A stretch of DNA of 64,000 nucleotides from Paramoeba atlantica (taxonomy: Eukaryota; Discosea). Below the pieces are notes generated by a model, which ran no database searches, was not told the origin of the DNA, and saw only the letters and a list, made by a program, of their open reading frames with translations. This document shows positions 19,105 through 28,579 of the stretch, piece by piece. The position numbers and the translations under genes are program-made. Position 1 is the first letter of the stretch. Each line of letters starts with the position of its first letter. The DNA lies in the NCBI GenBank assembly GCA_977017575.1, contig CDRNVI010000073.1, forward strand, positions 86,421-150,420, given 5' to 3'.

Positions 19105-19163
19105 GGTTGGGGGTACGTTCGTTGTACTCAACGAACTGCCGGATTTTCGTTGAGTACTCAACG
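19105..19163. repeat. Related palindrome TCGTTGAGTACTCAACGA
   Basis: An imperfect copy (GTTCGTTGTACTCAACGAAC) and a perfect one (TTCGTTGAGTACTCAACGAA) are separated by CTGCCGGATT. The skeleton TTCGnTGAnTAnTCAnCGAA is the same as in the flanking palindrome arrays. Confidence 0.7.
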
Positions 19164-19326
19164 AACGGAAATTTACGGTGCAAGTCAAGGACTTTTGCAT
19201 ATGTCAAGGACTTTTGTGGAACACCCAAGAATTTTTTTTGAATTTCATTTTCCGTGCGTTCAGTATCCTACACTTCACTATATACGTTGACAACGCCTGC
19301 GTAGCGAAAACTACGAAATTCAGTGA

Positions 19327-19516
19327 GCTTCGCAAATTGCTTCCCACTAACGACGCACAGGGGAATCCTACGCGGGGTACGGCTCAGGCCCGCTCACGCG
19401 GGCCCTCGCCGTTTCGCGGCCGCGCGCACCCCCGCTCACGCGGGGGCCCCCGCGCGGCCAAAATGGGTACTAAAATTTGTTATCAAGGTAGCTGGGCTTC
19501 GCAAATTGCTTCCCAC
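19327..19516. repeat. 21-bp direct repeats bracketing GC-rich hairpins
   Basis: The motif GCTTCGCAAATTGCTTCCCA plus C occurs at 19,327-19,347 and 19,496-19,516. Between them are two GC hairpins with the same loop TCAC. One is GGCCCGC/GCGGGCC (19,387-19,404). The other is GGCCGCGCG + CCCCCGC paired with GCGGGGG + CGCGCGGCC (19,418-19,459). Confidence 0.75.
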
Positions 19517-19547
19517 GAATCTAGAGAGAAGCACACGTACAATAATC

Positions 19548-19582
19548 TTTAACGATAAAGATATAGTTTCTGTACCTTGTTG
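19548..19582 (+). other. Spliced-leader-like sequence (euglenozoan SL exon resemblance)
   Basis: AACGAT (19,551) is followed 14 bases later by AGTTTCTGTAC (19,565-19,575) and then by a TTG end. The kinetoplastid and diplonemid spliced-leader exons, as I remember them, share AACG...AGTTTCTGTAC...TTG with a spacing of about 17. The donor GT expected right after the exon is not present, so this is not a clean SL RNA gene. It could be a degenerate copy or the 5' end of a retrocopied trans-spliced transcript. Confidence 0.35.
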
Positions 19583-19605
19583 ATTATTTACTTTTTTTAC
19601 CTTTC

Positions 19606-19905
19606 ATGGGAGTGTTCACACGCTCCAAAGCAAAAGAATCAGGAGTAGCTCCTGAGATTTTGCCGCTCCCTCGTGCCCGATGGAAAAAGAAGGCCGTGAT
19701 GCCAACTCATCCGCCCGCCGTGCTAATATCCACCACCTCCGCATGGAGCGCGCGGGTCGCCAAAAAATATAATTATGTCCCAGGGCTACGCTCACAGTTG
19801 GGCCTTGCTCGCAAAGGGGGGCTTTTGCCTCCAGAAGCGGGCTACGCTCACAGTTGGGCCTTGCTCGCAGACGGGGGCCTTGCTTGCACACTTGGGCTTC
19901 GCTGA
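19606..19905 (+). CDS. Short ORF of doubtful status
   Basis: A 99-codon frame starts at an ATG after a T/C tract, just downstream of the SL-like motif. The first 60 residues are basic and hydrophilic. The rest is translated from a 31-bp direct repeat (19,783-19,813 and 19,839-19,869) and looks noncoding. There is no family match I know of. It may be the remnant of a retrocopied gene. Confidence 0.2.
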   Translation: MGVFTRSKAKESGVAPEILPLPRARWKKKAVMPTHPPAVLISTTSAWSARVAKKYNYVPGLRSQLGLARKGGLLPPEAGYAHSWALLADGGLACTLGLR

Positions 19906-19994
19906 CAGTTGGGCCTTGCCTCCAGACATGTAAACGAGATGGTAATGTTCAAATTCCCCCCAAAAAAAATCGAGACGAAAAATTCGTGCAGCAG

Positions 19995-20140
19995 TGCCCG
20001 GTGGATGAATGATTCATCGAACGCACTGCCCGTTCGATGAATATTCATCGAACGGGACGCCTGGTCATCGAACGGGACGCCGTTCAATGAATATTCATCG
20101 AACGCACGGTGCGTTCGATGAATTTTCATCGAATGCCCCC
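19995..20140. repeat. Array of TTCGATGAATATTCATCGAA palindromes, right cluster
   Basis: There are four to five full or partial palindromes (GATGAATGATTCATC, TTCGATGAATATTCATCGAA, TTCAATGAATATTCATCGAA, TTCGATGAATTTTCATCGAA). Their spacers are CGCACTGCCCG, CGGGACGCC and CGCACGGTGCG. Together with the left cluster it brackets about 1.1 kb. Confidence 0.8.
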
Positions 20141-20733
20141 CCTGGCCAAACTTTTTACTCACTCTTTTTAATGATTCTATATAAATAAGTTATTTTTTTA
20201 AAGAAAATATATAGAAACCATTTCAATAAAGAATTACGTGGTACGATCGTCGAATTTATCTTTCATAAGTTATCCGAGAATCATTTGAGTCTACTTACCG
20301 CGTCCTCTGGGTTCTCTTCGGATTTCACGTATCGGAATTTAATACAAATATCTCTCTTTTGGTTCATGGTTAAGACGCGTTTAAGCTCACCTGCAATGAA
20401 GTCGGATCGTGCTACAACCCCATTCTGGCCATTTTGAAACCGTGCTCTACTGATCTGTTGTCGGTTTATCGCTGAAAGTATGTTGCAAATGCATCAATTA
20501 GTGTGAGGAGAATACAGGAAAAATACTCAAACTTTTTGCAAGATAAGATGTACTGCCTTTACAAACGGTGAAAACTCATAAAAATGAGAAAAGTTCGACC
20601 AACAAAAAGCTCTGTAGAAAGCCTTTTTTACAGGAAAATGTACGACTTTTTCTTCAAAAAATAATTGGTATGGACTAATAAGGACTGCGTGGAACAGCAT
20701 GCGACAAGGGATTAATTTTACTAGAATGAGACC
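20141..20733. other. AT-rich spacer, nothing recognised
   Basis: No ORF of note, no repeat shared with the rest of the window. Confidence 0.4.
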
Positions 20734-23034
20734 TTAATAAGGTAGTTTCCGTCCCTTAGCCTCGATACACAAGCATAGACGTCGTTTGAAAGATGCATGC
20801 AATTTTTCAGAAAATTTCTTTGAGTCACTACTTTTTAGATATTTTTCACAGCTCTCTTCTATCTCTCTTATGGAGGACGGGTTATATATATAGAGGACTA
20901 TATATATGTATATAGAGGACGGGTTCTCCTGATTTTTGATTTGTTTGAGACGGCACCATAAATTCTCAATCGGATTCAAATCCGGGGAATCCGCAGGTCA
21001 AAAAGGCAGATGGGTCCCATCGACAGAAACGTATCCCCTCAAGCAAGAGGAAGTTCTCGATCTGGCGATCATACTTTCCCACCACAAAGAAGTAAGCTTA
21101 GAACGATGCGGAGGGGCTCCATCGTCCATGTAGATCACCTGGGGATTTTTCCTGGCATATGGAATCCAATGATCCCGAAGAATCATCTTTCTATAATACA
21201 TGCTGCCGAGCCCTTTCCCTTTTTGAGGCCCTTTTTGATTTTGACAAGTGTCATGGCGATAAAAGTGTTCAAAATCATCGCACCATCGAAATAGGATTTC
21301 CCCATTGGAATCAATTGCACCCCAGAGAAGGACTTTCGTAGGATGATGGGTTCGACTCCTTGCAACAGGATCTGTTGGAGATTGCCACGCTGAGCGTGAC
21401 AAATCACCCGCATGAATGTACACCTCGTCACTAAAGCACAAATTTTTCTAAAAGGTGCCCCCTGTCACTTCATCTTCTTTAAGCAGTGCGCGACAGAAAT
21501 TCACACGGGCCTCCCTTTTCTCGGCAGAAAGATGAAGCGTACTAATTTTGGACCTAAACTTGTAATCATAATATGTAAGCAGAGCACGCATGCGATGCTG
21601 CGAGATAACAAATTGGTGTCCGGATGCTTCGGCCATTGCACACATCAGTCTGTTCAAAGTGCGATGGACAGGATTGGCCGCCATTATCTGGGGCAGCAAG
21701 ACTCTGGCATTCTCAAAGTGTTCCCATTCCAGTAGCGTATTAGCGGTTTCTTTCACTTTTTCGATTCTACCATCAGCTGAAGAATGAGTCATCAGCAAAC
21801 GATGACAAGTCGCTTTATTGAGAGTAAGCGTATGACACAACTGTGCCTGGGTAAAAAGTCTTGTGCTGTGCAAAACTTTCAAAGCGACGACTCCCGTTTC
21901 GGATAAGCTTCCCCTTCTTTTCCATATAACCGGAAGTCCATTCAGGTGCGTCGTTTTGCGCTTCATAGGTCGGACGCGTTTCCGCTTAGAGTTCTGGCCC
22001 GAGATTTGAGAGGCTAACCGTGTTCTAAGAACAGCCATCGCGGTCAGAAGGGAATGCTGATCCTTCAAAACAGAGTTATGTTTCTTTTTAAGCTCATCGT
22101 ATTTCTCTTGGAGCTCGAAGTGTTCTCTTTTTAGAAGATTGTATTCAATATGTGTTGCTTCGAATTTTACTCGAAGACGATGAGCTTCAGCTTTGTGCTT
22201 TTCCTTTTCGCGTTCTACGCGTCGTAAGCGCGTGTTCAATTTTCGAATTCGCGTTTTCGCCTTCCTCATTTCCTTAGAGCTCGAGTGGAGAGAATGGCGG
22301 GCGCTGCGAATATCAGGTTGTGGATCAGAGGTCTGAGGGTCAGTAGGTGGAACATCAGGGGTCTGAGGGTCAATAGGTGGAACATCAGAGGGTTGAGAGT
22401 CAATAGGTGGAACATCAGAGGGTTGAGAGTCAATAGGTGGAACATCAGAGGGTTGAGAGTCAATAGGTGGAACATCAGAGGGTTGAGAGTCAATAGGTGG
22501 AACATCAGAGGGTTGAGAGTCAATAGATGGAACATCAGGGAGCTGAGGGTCAATAGGTGGATCATCAGAGGGATGAGGGTGGGAAGTTCGTGGATTGGAG
22601 GACTGAGGCCGAAACATTTGGCATAGGCCTTCTGCTGCTTCGATAAGCCGGATGTCAAAGCATTTTTCAGGTTCCACGAAACTCGGAGGAACTGGATAAA
22701 GATGATTATCATCTTGGACAGAGCCCTGTATTTCTTGATTTATTTTGAAAAGAGTCTCTTCTTCAAAAAAATCAGACTCAGAGTCCGATATGTCCGAGTC
22801 TGTTGACTCATCTTCTGGATCCCAGTTCGGATCATCCTCTGAATCAGAGCTTGCGTACTCCGGTGAGTGCGAAGACAATGATGAAACGTCAGAAGAGCCT
22901 GATCGGCAAACTGTTGAATTTTTAGAATTGCTCTCCGAAGTTGCCTCCGAACTCGTGTACTCCTAGTTCGTGTAACCTGAGCTCATGCTATCAGAGCTCC
23001 CATGCGCCCTGGGAGATATGTGTGACATGGACAT
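20734..23034 (-). pseudogene. Tc1/mariner-like transposase with long N-terminal extension, three in-frame stops
   Basis: From ATG at 23,034 (or 23,028) a single - strand frame runs to 20,734, about 766 codons. It is broken only by TAG at 22,963-22,965, TAG at 21,448-21,450 and TGA at 20,998-21,000. N-terminus: acidic Ser-rich head, then 10-residue tandem repeats (DSQPSDVPPI), then a coiled coil with basic residues. A helix-turn-helix follows (TQAQLCHTLTLNKATCHRLL). Catalytic core: FSDE (D1), MDDGAPPH (D2), SPDLNPIENLW (E3). The D2-E3 distance is about 51, wider than the usual 34-41. The TGA replaces the Trp of the usual WPA-SPDLNPIE motif. Dinucleotide expansions disturb the C-terminus. Terminal inverted repeats were not found. 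Confidence 0.75.
22310..22575 (-). repeat. 30-bp minisatellite inside the transposase N-terminus
   Basis: About eight tandem copies of a 30-bp unit (GGTGGAACATCAGAGGGTTG + AGAGTCAATA on +) encode the DSQPSDVPPI repeat. The central copies are almost identical, which suggests recent expansion. Confidence 0.85.
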
Positions 23035-23234
23035 CGTATAAAAAAAAAGTACTTGTTAATCAAGTTTTGTAAAAAGCGTATGTCAAACAAATTTAGTTCA
23101 GCAAAAAAAACGATTTTTTCAAACGTTAACGTACGTCAATTTAAACTATTTTTCCTGTCCTCTTGTGGTATTCCCATAAACTTAGCTTTTTACAGAACTA
23201 AAAACAAAGCCACGGTGCTCTCTATAGAACGTTT

Positions 23235-23720
23235 TCAAAATTTTGGGACGGAGTTGTACTTTGCGATTAAAAGCCGCCTGGCAGGAAGTATTGTCAATGT
23301 ATAAATCACTCGTAATTCGTCTCCCGATTCTAACCATGGACGTGATCCCCACGTGAGGGGGCCGTTAGCGGTAAAACGAGCAGGATCAGTAATAGGAGCA
23401 ATAGGGTTTTTTTGGCTCGTCATTCGCTTTGCGACCCCCCGGTATCTTAGCACGTACACGGGCAATTTCTAGCGAATAGTAATCAATGTCCAGTAATGGA
23501 AAATCATAGGCAACGGTTGGATCGTCATTCCATACTGCTTCCATAGCACCCTACTCGTCACTCTTAAGACGGACGTTTCCAATGACGGTTTCACGCACAG
23601 GATCGCCATGAGGTCCCCACACCGCCTCAACTAAAGAGAGAACATGAAGATTATGCCCTCCATCGCCTGTTTTAGCAACTCAAATGACATTGTGAGTAGA
23701 AATCGTTCTACACCCAAGCC
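23235..23720 (-). pseudogene. Degenerate ORF of unknown origin
   Basis: Read on the - strand, this gives coherent protein-like sequence, for example GDGGHNLHVLSLVEAVWGPH, then AVWNDDPTVAYDFPLLDIDY, then FTANGPLTWGSRPWLE. An in-frame TGA (about 23,687) and a TAG interrupt it, and an A-run frameshift near 23,410 joins the two halves. I do not recognise the family. It may belong to another transposon in this mobile-element zone. Confidence 0.35.
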
Positions 23721-24382
23721 AAAAATTATTATCGCTAAAATTCATGGCAATTATTGTTTTTTTAATTAAAATTTGCATAGCTTCGACAATAATTAAAAAC
23801 TCAATAATAAGTCGGCAGTGTAAAACAAGTGCAAGAGAGTTAATTTTTTCTTTTTTTGCCAAAAAAGTGTGAAATAATGCTTCACTTTGACAAAAAAAAT
23901 CAACTTGGCGGAAAAAAACGTATTTTTCCAAAATTGATTCCCCTATTGTAGTTTGAGAGTTTGGGACCTACACTAGCCTTCTACACCGTTGTTTTCACAA
24001 GATACCCCTTCTTAGAGCAGCGGCACGCCTCCCAAAATGACGCATTTTTGACCAAAAAGTGCGAAAAAGTAATTTTCGGACCCAAACGGGTCTTTTTGTG
24101 ACGGAAGAATGGTATAGTTGGAGTCGCATTCTCTACACAATACGTTCGGTAGCCTTTAATTCATGTCTACGAATGATTTTCCACACCAAAATGTTGGATT
24201 CAGCGCTCTCAGAGCAAAAATACGCAAAAATGCCCCCATTTCTACCTAAAAATCGTCAATTTTTGGCTCAAATCCTTCCGGTTTCTTCCGCTTTCGTAAC
24301 GAATATTTCTTTCTTAGGCTCTTCATTAAACGCGGAGGTAGTTTTCAACTTGACACGCGCAGCACAAGTGACTTAAGGCAAA
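23721..24382. repeat. Diverged copy of the amplified noncoding repeat
   Basis: The order matches the 890-bp units: ATTGTAGTTTGAGAGTTTGG, AAAATGACGCATTTTTGACC, GAATGGTATAGTTGGAGTCG, GGATTCAGCGCTCTCAGAGC. A degraded foldback (24,311-24,372) closes it. Sequence identity is clearly lower than between the later units. Confidence 0.7.
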
Positions 24383-24810
24383 GCCTAATGGCAAAACAAT
24401 TATTTTTCCAAAATCGTTTGCCCTTTTGTATTTTGATAGTTTGGGACCTATACTAGCTTTCAATGCAGTTGTTTTCGCAAGCTCTCTTCGAGACGTGGTA
24501 TGCTCGCGAAAATGTCCCATTTTTGACTAAAAAAGGTGAAAAGGTAATATTTGGACCCCAAGGGGCATTTTTGTGTCGAAAGAATGGTATGGTTGGAGTC
24601 GCATTCTCTACCAAATACGTTCTGTAGGATTTGATTCGTGGCTACGAGTAATTTCCCGCACGAAAATGTCGGATTTAGTGCTCTGAGAGCAAAGTTACCC
24701 AACAATGACCCCATTTTTACCTGAAAATCGGCTATTTTGGTTATAATCTTTCCGTTTTCTTCAGCTTTCCAGGCCAAATTTTCTTTTTTAGGCTCTTCGT
24801 TAAACGTCGA
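24383..24810. repeat. Diverged, shortened copy of the amplified repeat ending in half a foldback
   Basis: It carries the same internal landmarks as the 890-bp units and ends in a left foldback arm (TTAGGCTCTTCGTTAAACG at about 24,788). This arm is cut off and joined to the next unit. Confidence 0.7.
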
Positions 24811-25702
24811 GCAAATTTTTTCGAAAAAATTAGTTTTCGAAAAAAAAACCGCAGAAAGGGTAGCCGGGGTCTTGGCGCGCATTTTCCACGCCCCTACCCG
24901 GGGGTGACCCCCCCGCGTATCCGCAGGACGGGTCCGCCAAGTTCGGATTTTTTCGGAAAAAAATTTTTGAAAAAAAATTCAACTTGGCGAAAAAAATGAC
25001 AAAAAAAATATTTTTCCAAAATCGTTTCCCCTATTGTATTTTGATAGTTTGGGACCCACACTAGCTTTCTCCGCAGTTGTTTTCGCAAGGTATCACTTCT
25101 TCGAACCGTGGTGCGCCCCTCAAAATGACCCATTTTTGACTAAAAAAGGTGAAAAAGTATTTTTCGGACCTAAAGGGGCATTTTTGTGTCGAAAGAATGG
25201 TGTGGTTGGAGTCGCATTCTCTACCCAATACGTTCGGTAGGCTTTCATTCATGCCTGCGAGTGATTTCCCACGCGCAAATGTCGGATTTAGTGCTCTGAG
25301 AGCAAAAATATGCGAAAATGACCCCATTTTTACCCGAAATTCGGCTATTTTTGGCTATAATCTTTCCGTTTTCCAGGCTAAATTTTCTTTTTTAGGCTCT
25401 TCGTTAAACGCGGCGGGAGTTTTCAACGCGAAGCGCGCATCATGAGTAACTTCTAAGTTGAAAGCAACCACCGCGTTTAACGAAGAGCCTAAAAAAGAAA
25501 ATTAACAAACCATTGCGGTGGCTGTAAAACTACCGCTCTACACTCGATTATTGAAAAAAAAGTGAACAAAAACAGTGAAAATATAAAGGGGAACACAGTA
25601 ATATAATAGAAGAAAAAAATATAAAAGGGGGCTCCGGTGGTCCAAAACTGAAAAAAAAAATTGAAAAAAATGGGGGGTCCAGGGGGATGTCATGGTCGAT
25701 CA
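24811..25702. repeat. 890-bp tandem repeat unit 1, with foldback hairpin at 25,383-25,502
   Basis: This unit and the next are almost identical over their full length. For example, the foldback core is at 25,395 and 26,285, exactly 890 bp apart, with only a few substitutions (25,511 vs 26,401). The unit contains TCGAAAAAATTAGTTTTCGA, a CCCGGGGGTGACCCCCC tract, the GACCC-TTTTTGACTAAAA segment and the foldback. No convincing coding sequence is seen; frames open on both strands reflect the repeat. Confidence 0.9.
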
Positions 25703-26592
25703 ATTTTTTTCGAAAAAATTAGTTTTCGAAAAAAAAAATCGCAGAAAGGGTAGCCGGGGTCTTGGCGCGCATTTTCCACCCCCCTACCCGGGGGTGACCC
25801 CCCCGCGTATCCGCAGGACGGGTCCGCCAAGTTCGGATTTTTTCGGAAAAAAATTTTTGAAAAAAAATTCAACTTGGCGAAAAAAATGACAAAAAAAATA
25901 TTTTTCCAAAATCGTTTCCCCTATTGTATTTTGATAGTTTGGGACCTACACTAGCTTTCTCCGCAGTTGTTTTCGCAAGGTATCACTTCTTCGAACCGTG
26001 GTGCGCCCCTCAAAATGACCCATTTTTGACTAAAAAAGGTGAAAAAGTATTTTTCGGACCTAAAGGGGCATTTTTGTGTCGAAAGAATGGTGTGGTTGGA
26101 GTCGCATTCTCTACCCAATACGTTCGGTAGGCTTTCATTCATGCCTGCGAGTGATTTCCCACGCGCAAATGTCGGATTTAGTGCTCTGAGAGCAAAAATA
26201 TGCGAAAATGACCCCATTTTTACCCGAAATTCGGCTATTTTTGGCTATAATCTTTCCGTTTTCCAGGCTAAATTTTCTTTTTTAGGCTCTTCGTTAAACG
26301 CGGCGGGAGTTTTCAACGCGAAGCGCGCATCATGAGTAACTTCTAAGTTGAAAGCAACCACCGCGTTTAACGAAGAGCCTAAAAAAGAAAATTAACAAAC
26401 CATTGCGGTGGTTGTAAAACTACCGCTCTACACTCGATTATTGAAAAAAAAGTGAACAAAAACAGTGAAAATATAAAGGGGAACACAGTAATATAATAGA
26501 AGAAAAAAATATAAAAGGGGGCTCCGGTGGTCCAAAACTGAAAAAAAAAATTGAAAAAAATGGGGGGTCCAGGGGGATGTCATGGTCGATCA
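25703..26592. repeat. 890-bp tandem repeat unit 2, with foldback hairpin at 26,273-26,392
   Basis: This unit is nearly identical to unit 1. It continues through CCATTGCGGTGGTTGTAAAA and the GGGGGCTCCGGTGGTCCAAA segment before restarting at TCGAAAAAATTAG. Confidence 0.9.
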
Positions 26593-27290
26593 ATTTTTTT
26601 CGAAAAAATTAGTTTTCGAAAAAAAACCGCAGAAAGGGTAGCCGGGGTCTTGGCGCGCATTTTCCACGCCCCTACCCGGGGGTGACCCCCCCGCGTATCC
26701 GCAGGACGGGTCCGCCAAGTTCGGATTTTTTCGGAAAAAAATTTTTGAAAAAAGTTTCAACTTGGCGAAAAAAATGACAAAAAAAATATTTTTCCAAAAT
26801 CGTTTCCCCTATTGTATTTTGATAGTTTGGGACCTACACTAGCTTTCTCCGCAGTTGCTTTCGCAAGGTATCCCTTCTTCTAGCCGTGGTGCGCCCCTCA
26901 AAATGACCCATTTTTGACTAAAACAAGGTGAAAAAGTATTTTTCGGACCTAAAGGGGCATTTTTGTGTCGAAAGAATGGTATAGTTGGAGTCGCATTCTC
27001 TACCCAATACGTTCTGTAGCCTTTAGTTCATGTCTACGGTGTTTTCCACACCGAAATCTTGGATTCAGCGCTCTCAGAGCCAAAATACGCAAAAATATCC
27101 CCATTTTTACTTAAAAATCGTCAATTTTTGGCTCAAATCCTTCCGGTTTCTTCCGCTTTCGTAACGAATTTTTCTTTCGTAGGCTCTTCGTTAAACGCGG
27201 AGGTAGTTTTCAACTCGACACGCGCAGCATAAGTGACTTCTAAGTTGAAAACAACCACCGCGTTTAACGAAGAGCCTAAAAAAGAATAAA
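26593..27290. repeat. Third tandem repeat unit (partly diverged), foldback at 27,171-27,290
   Basis: The first 280 bp match units 1 and 2 almost exactly. After about 26,880 the sequence resembles the older copy at 24,100-24,380 instead. The unit thus looks like a recombinant of two subfamilies. It ends in a complete foldback hairpin. Confidence 0.85.
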
Positions 27291-27580
27291 ATTGTAAAGT
27301 GCGTCACCGGTAGTGTCATTTTCTCGACCGACACCACTTAAAAATACACTAATTTTTACGAGCACTGTATATGGCATATCCTGACTATCACTGAACTTAC
27401 GTAGGCATTGATTTTACAATTCTAAATCAATTGAAATACAAACGAGCACGACCTTTTTGACCCTTTTTTTTCTCTCTCGTACTCTAAAACACGTTTTCAT
27501 ACCTCACCCAACCCCAAAACCAAAACCACAACCCTCATATCTCTTTTTTTCCTTCAAAAACCCTTCCCTACCCCTCCCCC

Positions 27581-28324
27581 ATGTCTCTCCCACCCCCCTC
27601 CCAAAACCCCCCCAACCCCCCCCATCCCCTCTCCCAAAACGAAAACCAAAACCCCACCCCTTCCCACGCTCTCCAACGACCCCCCACCTTCTCCCCCTCC
27701 CCCTCCCCCTCCCCCTCTTCCTTACCCTCTTCCTTCATCGCCCTCTACCGCGCCCTCCTCGCGGCCTCCCCCCCCCTCCCCCCCGCCCGGCCCTGGGCCG
27801 ACTTCGCGGACCGCTCCGCGCTCACCCCCCCCGCCTCCCCCCCCGACGCCCTCGCCCGCGCCACCGCCAACCTCCCGCACTACGCCGGGAACTACGCCGT
27901 GGTGGCGCTCGCGGTGCTGGCGCTCGCGGGGCTCGGCAACCTGCTCTTCGTGGGGGCCATGGCCGCGTGCGCCGCGCTCGCGGGGGCGTACCGCCGGAGG
28001 AGGGCCCAGCAGGCCGCGGAGGGGGGGGAGGGGGTGGTGGTGGTGAGTGGAAGGGAGATCACCCCGGCCCAGGCCTACGGGGGGTTGGGGTTGGTGACGC
28101 TTTTTTTGTTTTGGTTGACCGGGGGGGGCGGGACGGTTTTTTGGGCGTTGGTGGGGAGTACGGTGGCGGTGGTGGGGCATGCGGTGATGCATGAGAGGGG
28201 GTCAGGGGAGTTGTATGAAGGGGGTGGGGGAGGGTATGAGGGGGGGAAGCGTTTGGGGGAGTGGCAGAGGTTGTCCTCACAGGGGTCGGTTTCACGGGGG
28301 TCGTATATGGAGCATGTGGGGTGA
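27581..28324 (+). CDS. PRA1-family protein (prenylated Rab acceptor, YIP3-like)
   Basis: A 247-residue protein. A Pro/Ser-rich N-terminus (1-68) is followed by the PRA1 domain at about 68-195. It has RPWADFADRSA, then NLPHYAGNYAVVAL and two hydrophobic hairpins, here separated by a basic stretch (RRRRAQQ). The second hairpin ends in VGHAVMHE. The tail is Gly-rich. PRA1 proteins sit in ER/Golgi membranes and bind prenylated Rab GTPases, helping vesicle traffic. ATG 27581 lies in a T/C-rich leader. Base use is odd: the 5' third is nearly free of G and the 3' third nearly free of C. Confidence 0.8.
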   Translation: MSLPPPSQNPPNPPHPLSQNENQNPTPSHALQRPPTFSPSPSPSPSSLPSSFIALYRALLAASPPLPPARPWADFADRSALTPPASPPDALARATANLPHYAGNYAVVALAVLALAGLGNLLFVGAMAACAALAGAYRRRRAQQAAEGGEGVVVVSGREITPAQAYGGLGLVTLFLFWLTGGGGTVFWALVGSTVAVVGHAVMHERGSGELYEGGGGGYEGGKRLGEWQRLSSQGSVSRGSYMEHVG

Positions 28325-28579
28325 GGGGGGATAAAGGGGGTGATTTGTAAGATAGAAAGGTTTAGTATAGTTAGGTCCGTGGGTAAAGATCATGGGCTTG
28401 GTTTTAGTGTAAATTTCGAATTTTATTGTTTTTTTACGGATGACGCATCCTGTTGAGAAGCACGTTTTACGGAATCTTCTTATTGTTCTTTGTTGATTCT
28501 ACAGAACTATTTCTATTTTCTAAAGAATCTGTCCAACACAACACTATACTTTAGCACAATGAATTGATTCATATCGTCG
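28325..28579. other. Spacer, nothing recognised
   Basis: G-rich at first, then AT-rich. No gene. Confidence 0.4.

Noticed and set aside
18741-20140. CRISPR-like array
   Set aside because: The repeated unit is a palindrome with 8-12 bp spacers, far shorter than CRISPR spacers, in eukaryotic-type DNA and without cas genes.
1427-21000. Genome-wide reassignment of UGA to tryptophan
   Set aside because: PRA1, NOP58, the 43,424 gene and the U2AF-like gene end in TGA, and conserved Trp residues (e.g. separase TLWDITD) use TGG; the in-frame TGAs are in damaged or mobile genes.
25034-26335. Repeated short ORFs in the 890-bp units (both strands)
   Set aside because: Identical because the DNA is duplicated; no homology, poor codon structure and frames are lost in older copies.
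27457-28194. Alternative + frame over the PRA1 gene and - strand frames opposite it
   Set aside because: They encode low-complexity Pro/Arg/Gly strings that follow base skew; the PRA1 frame has the conserved domain.
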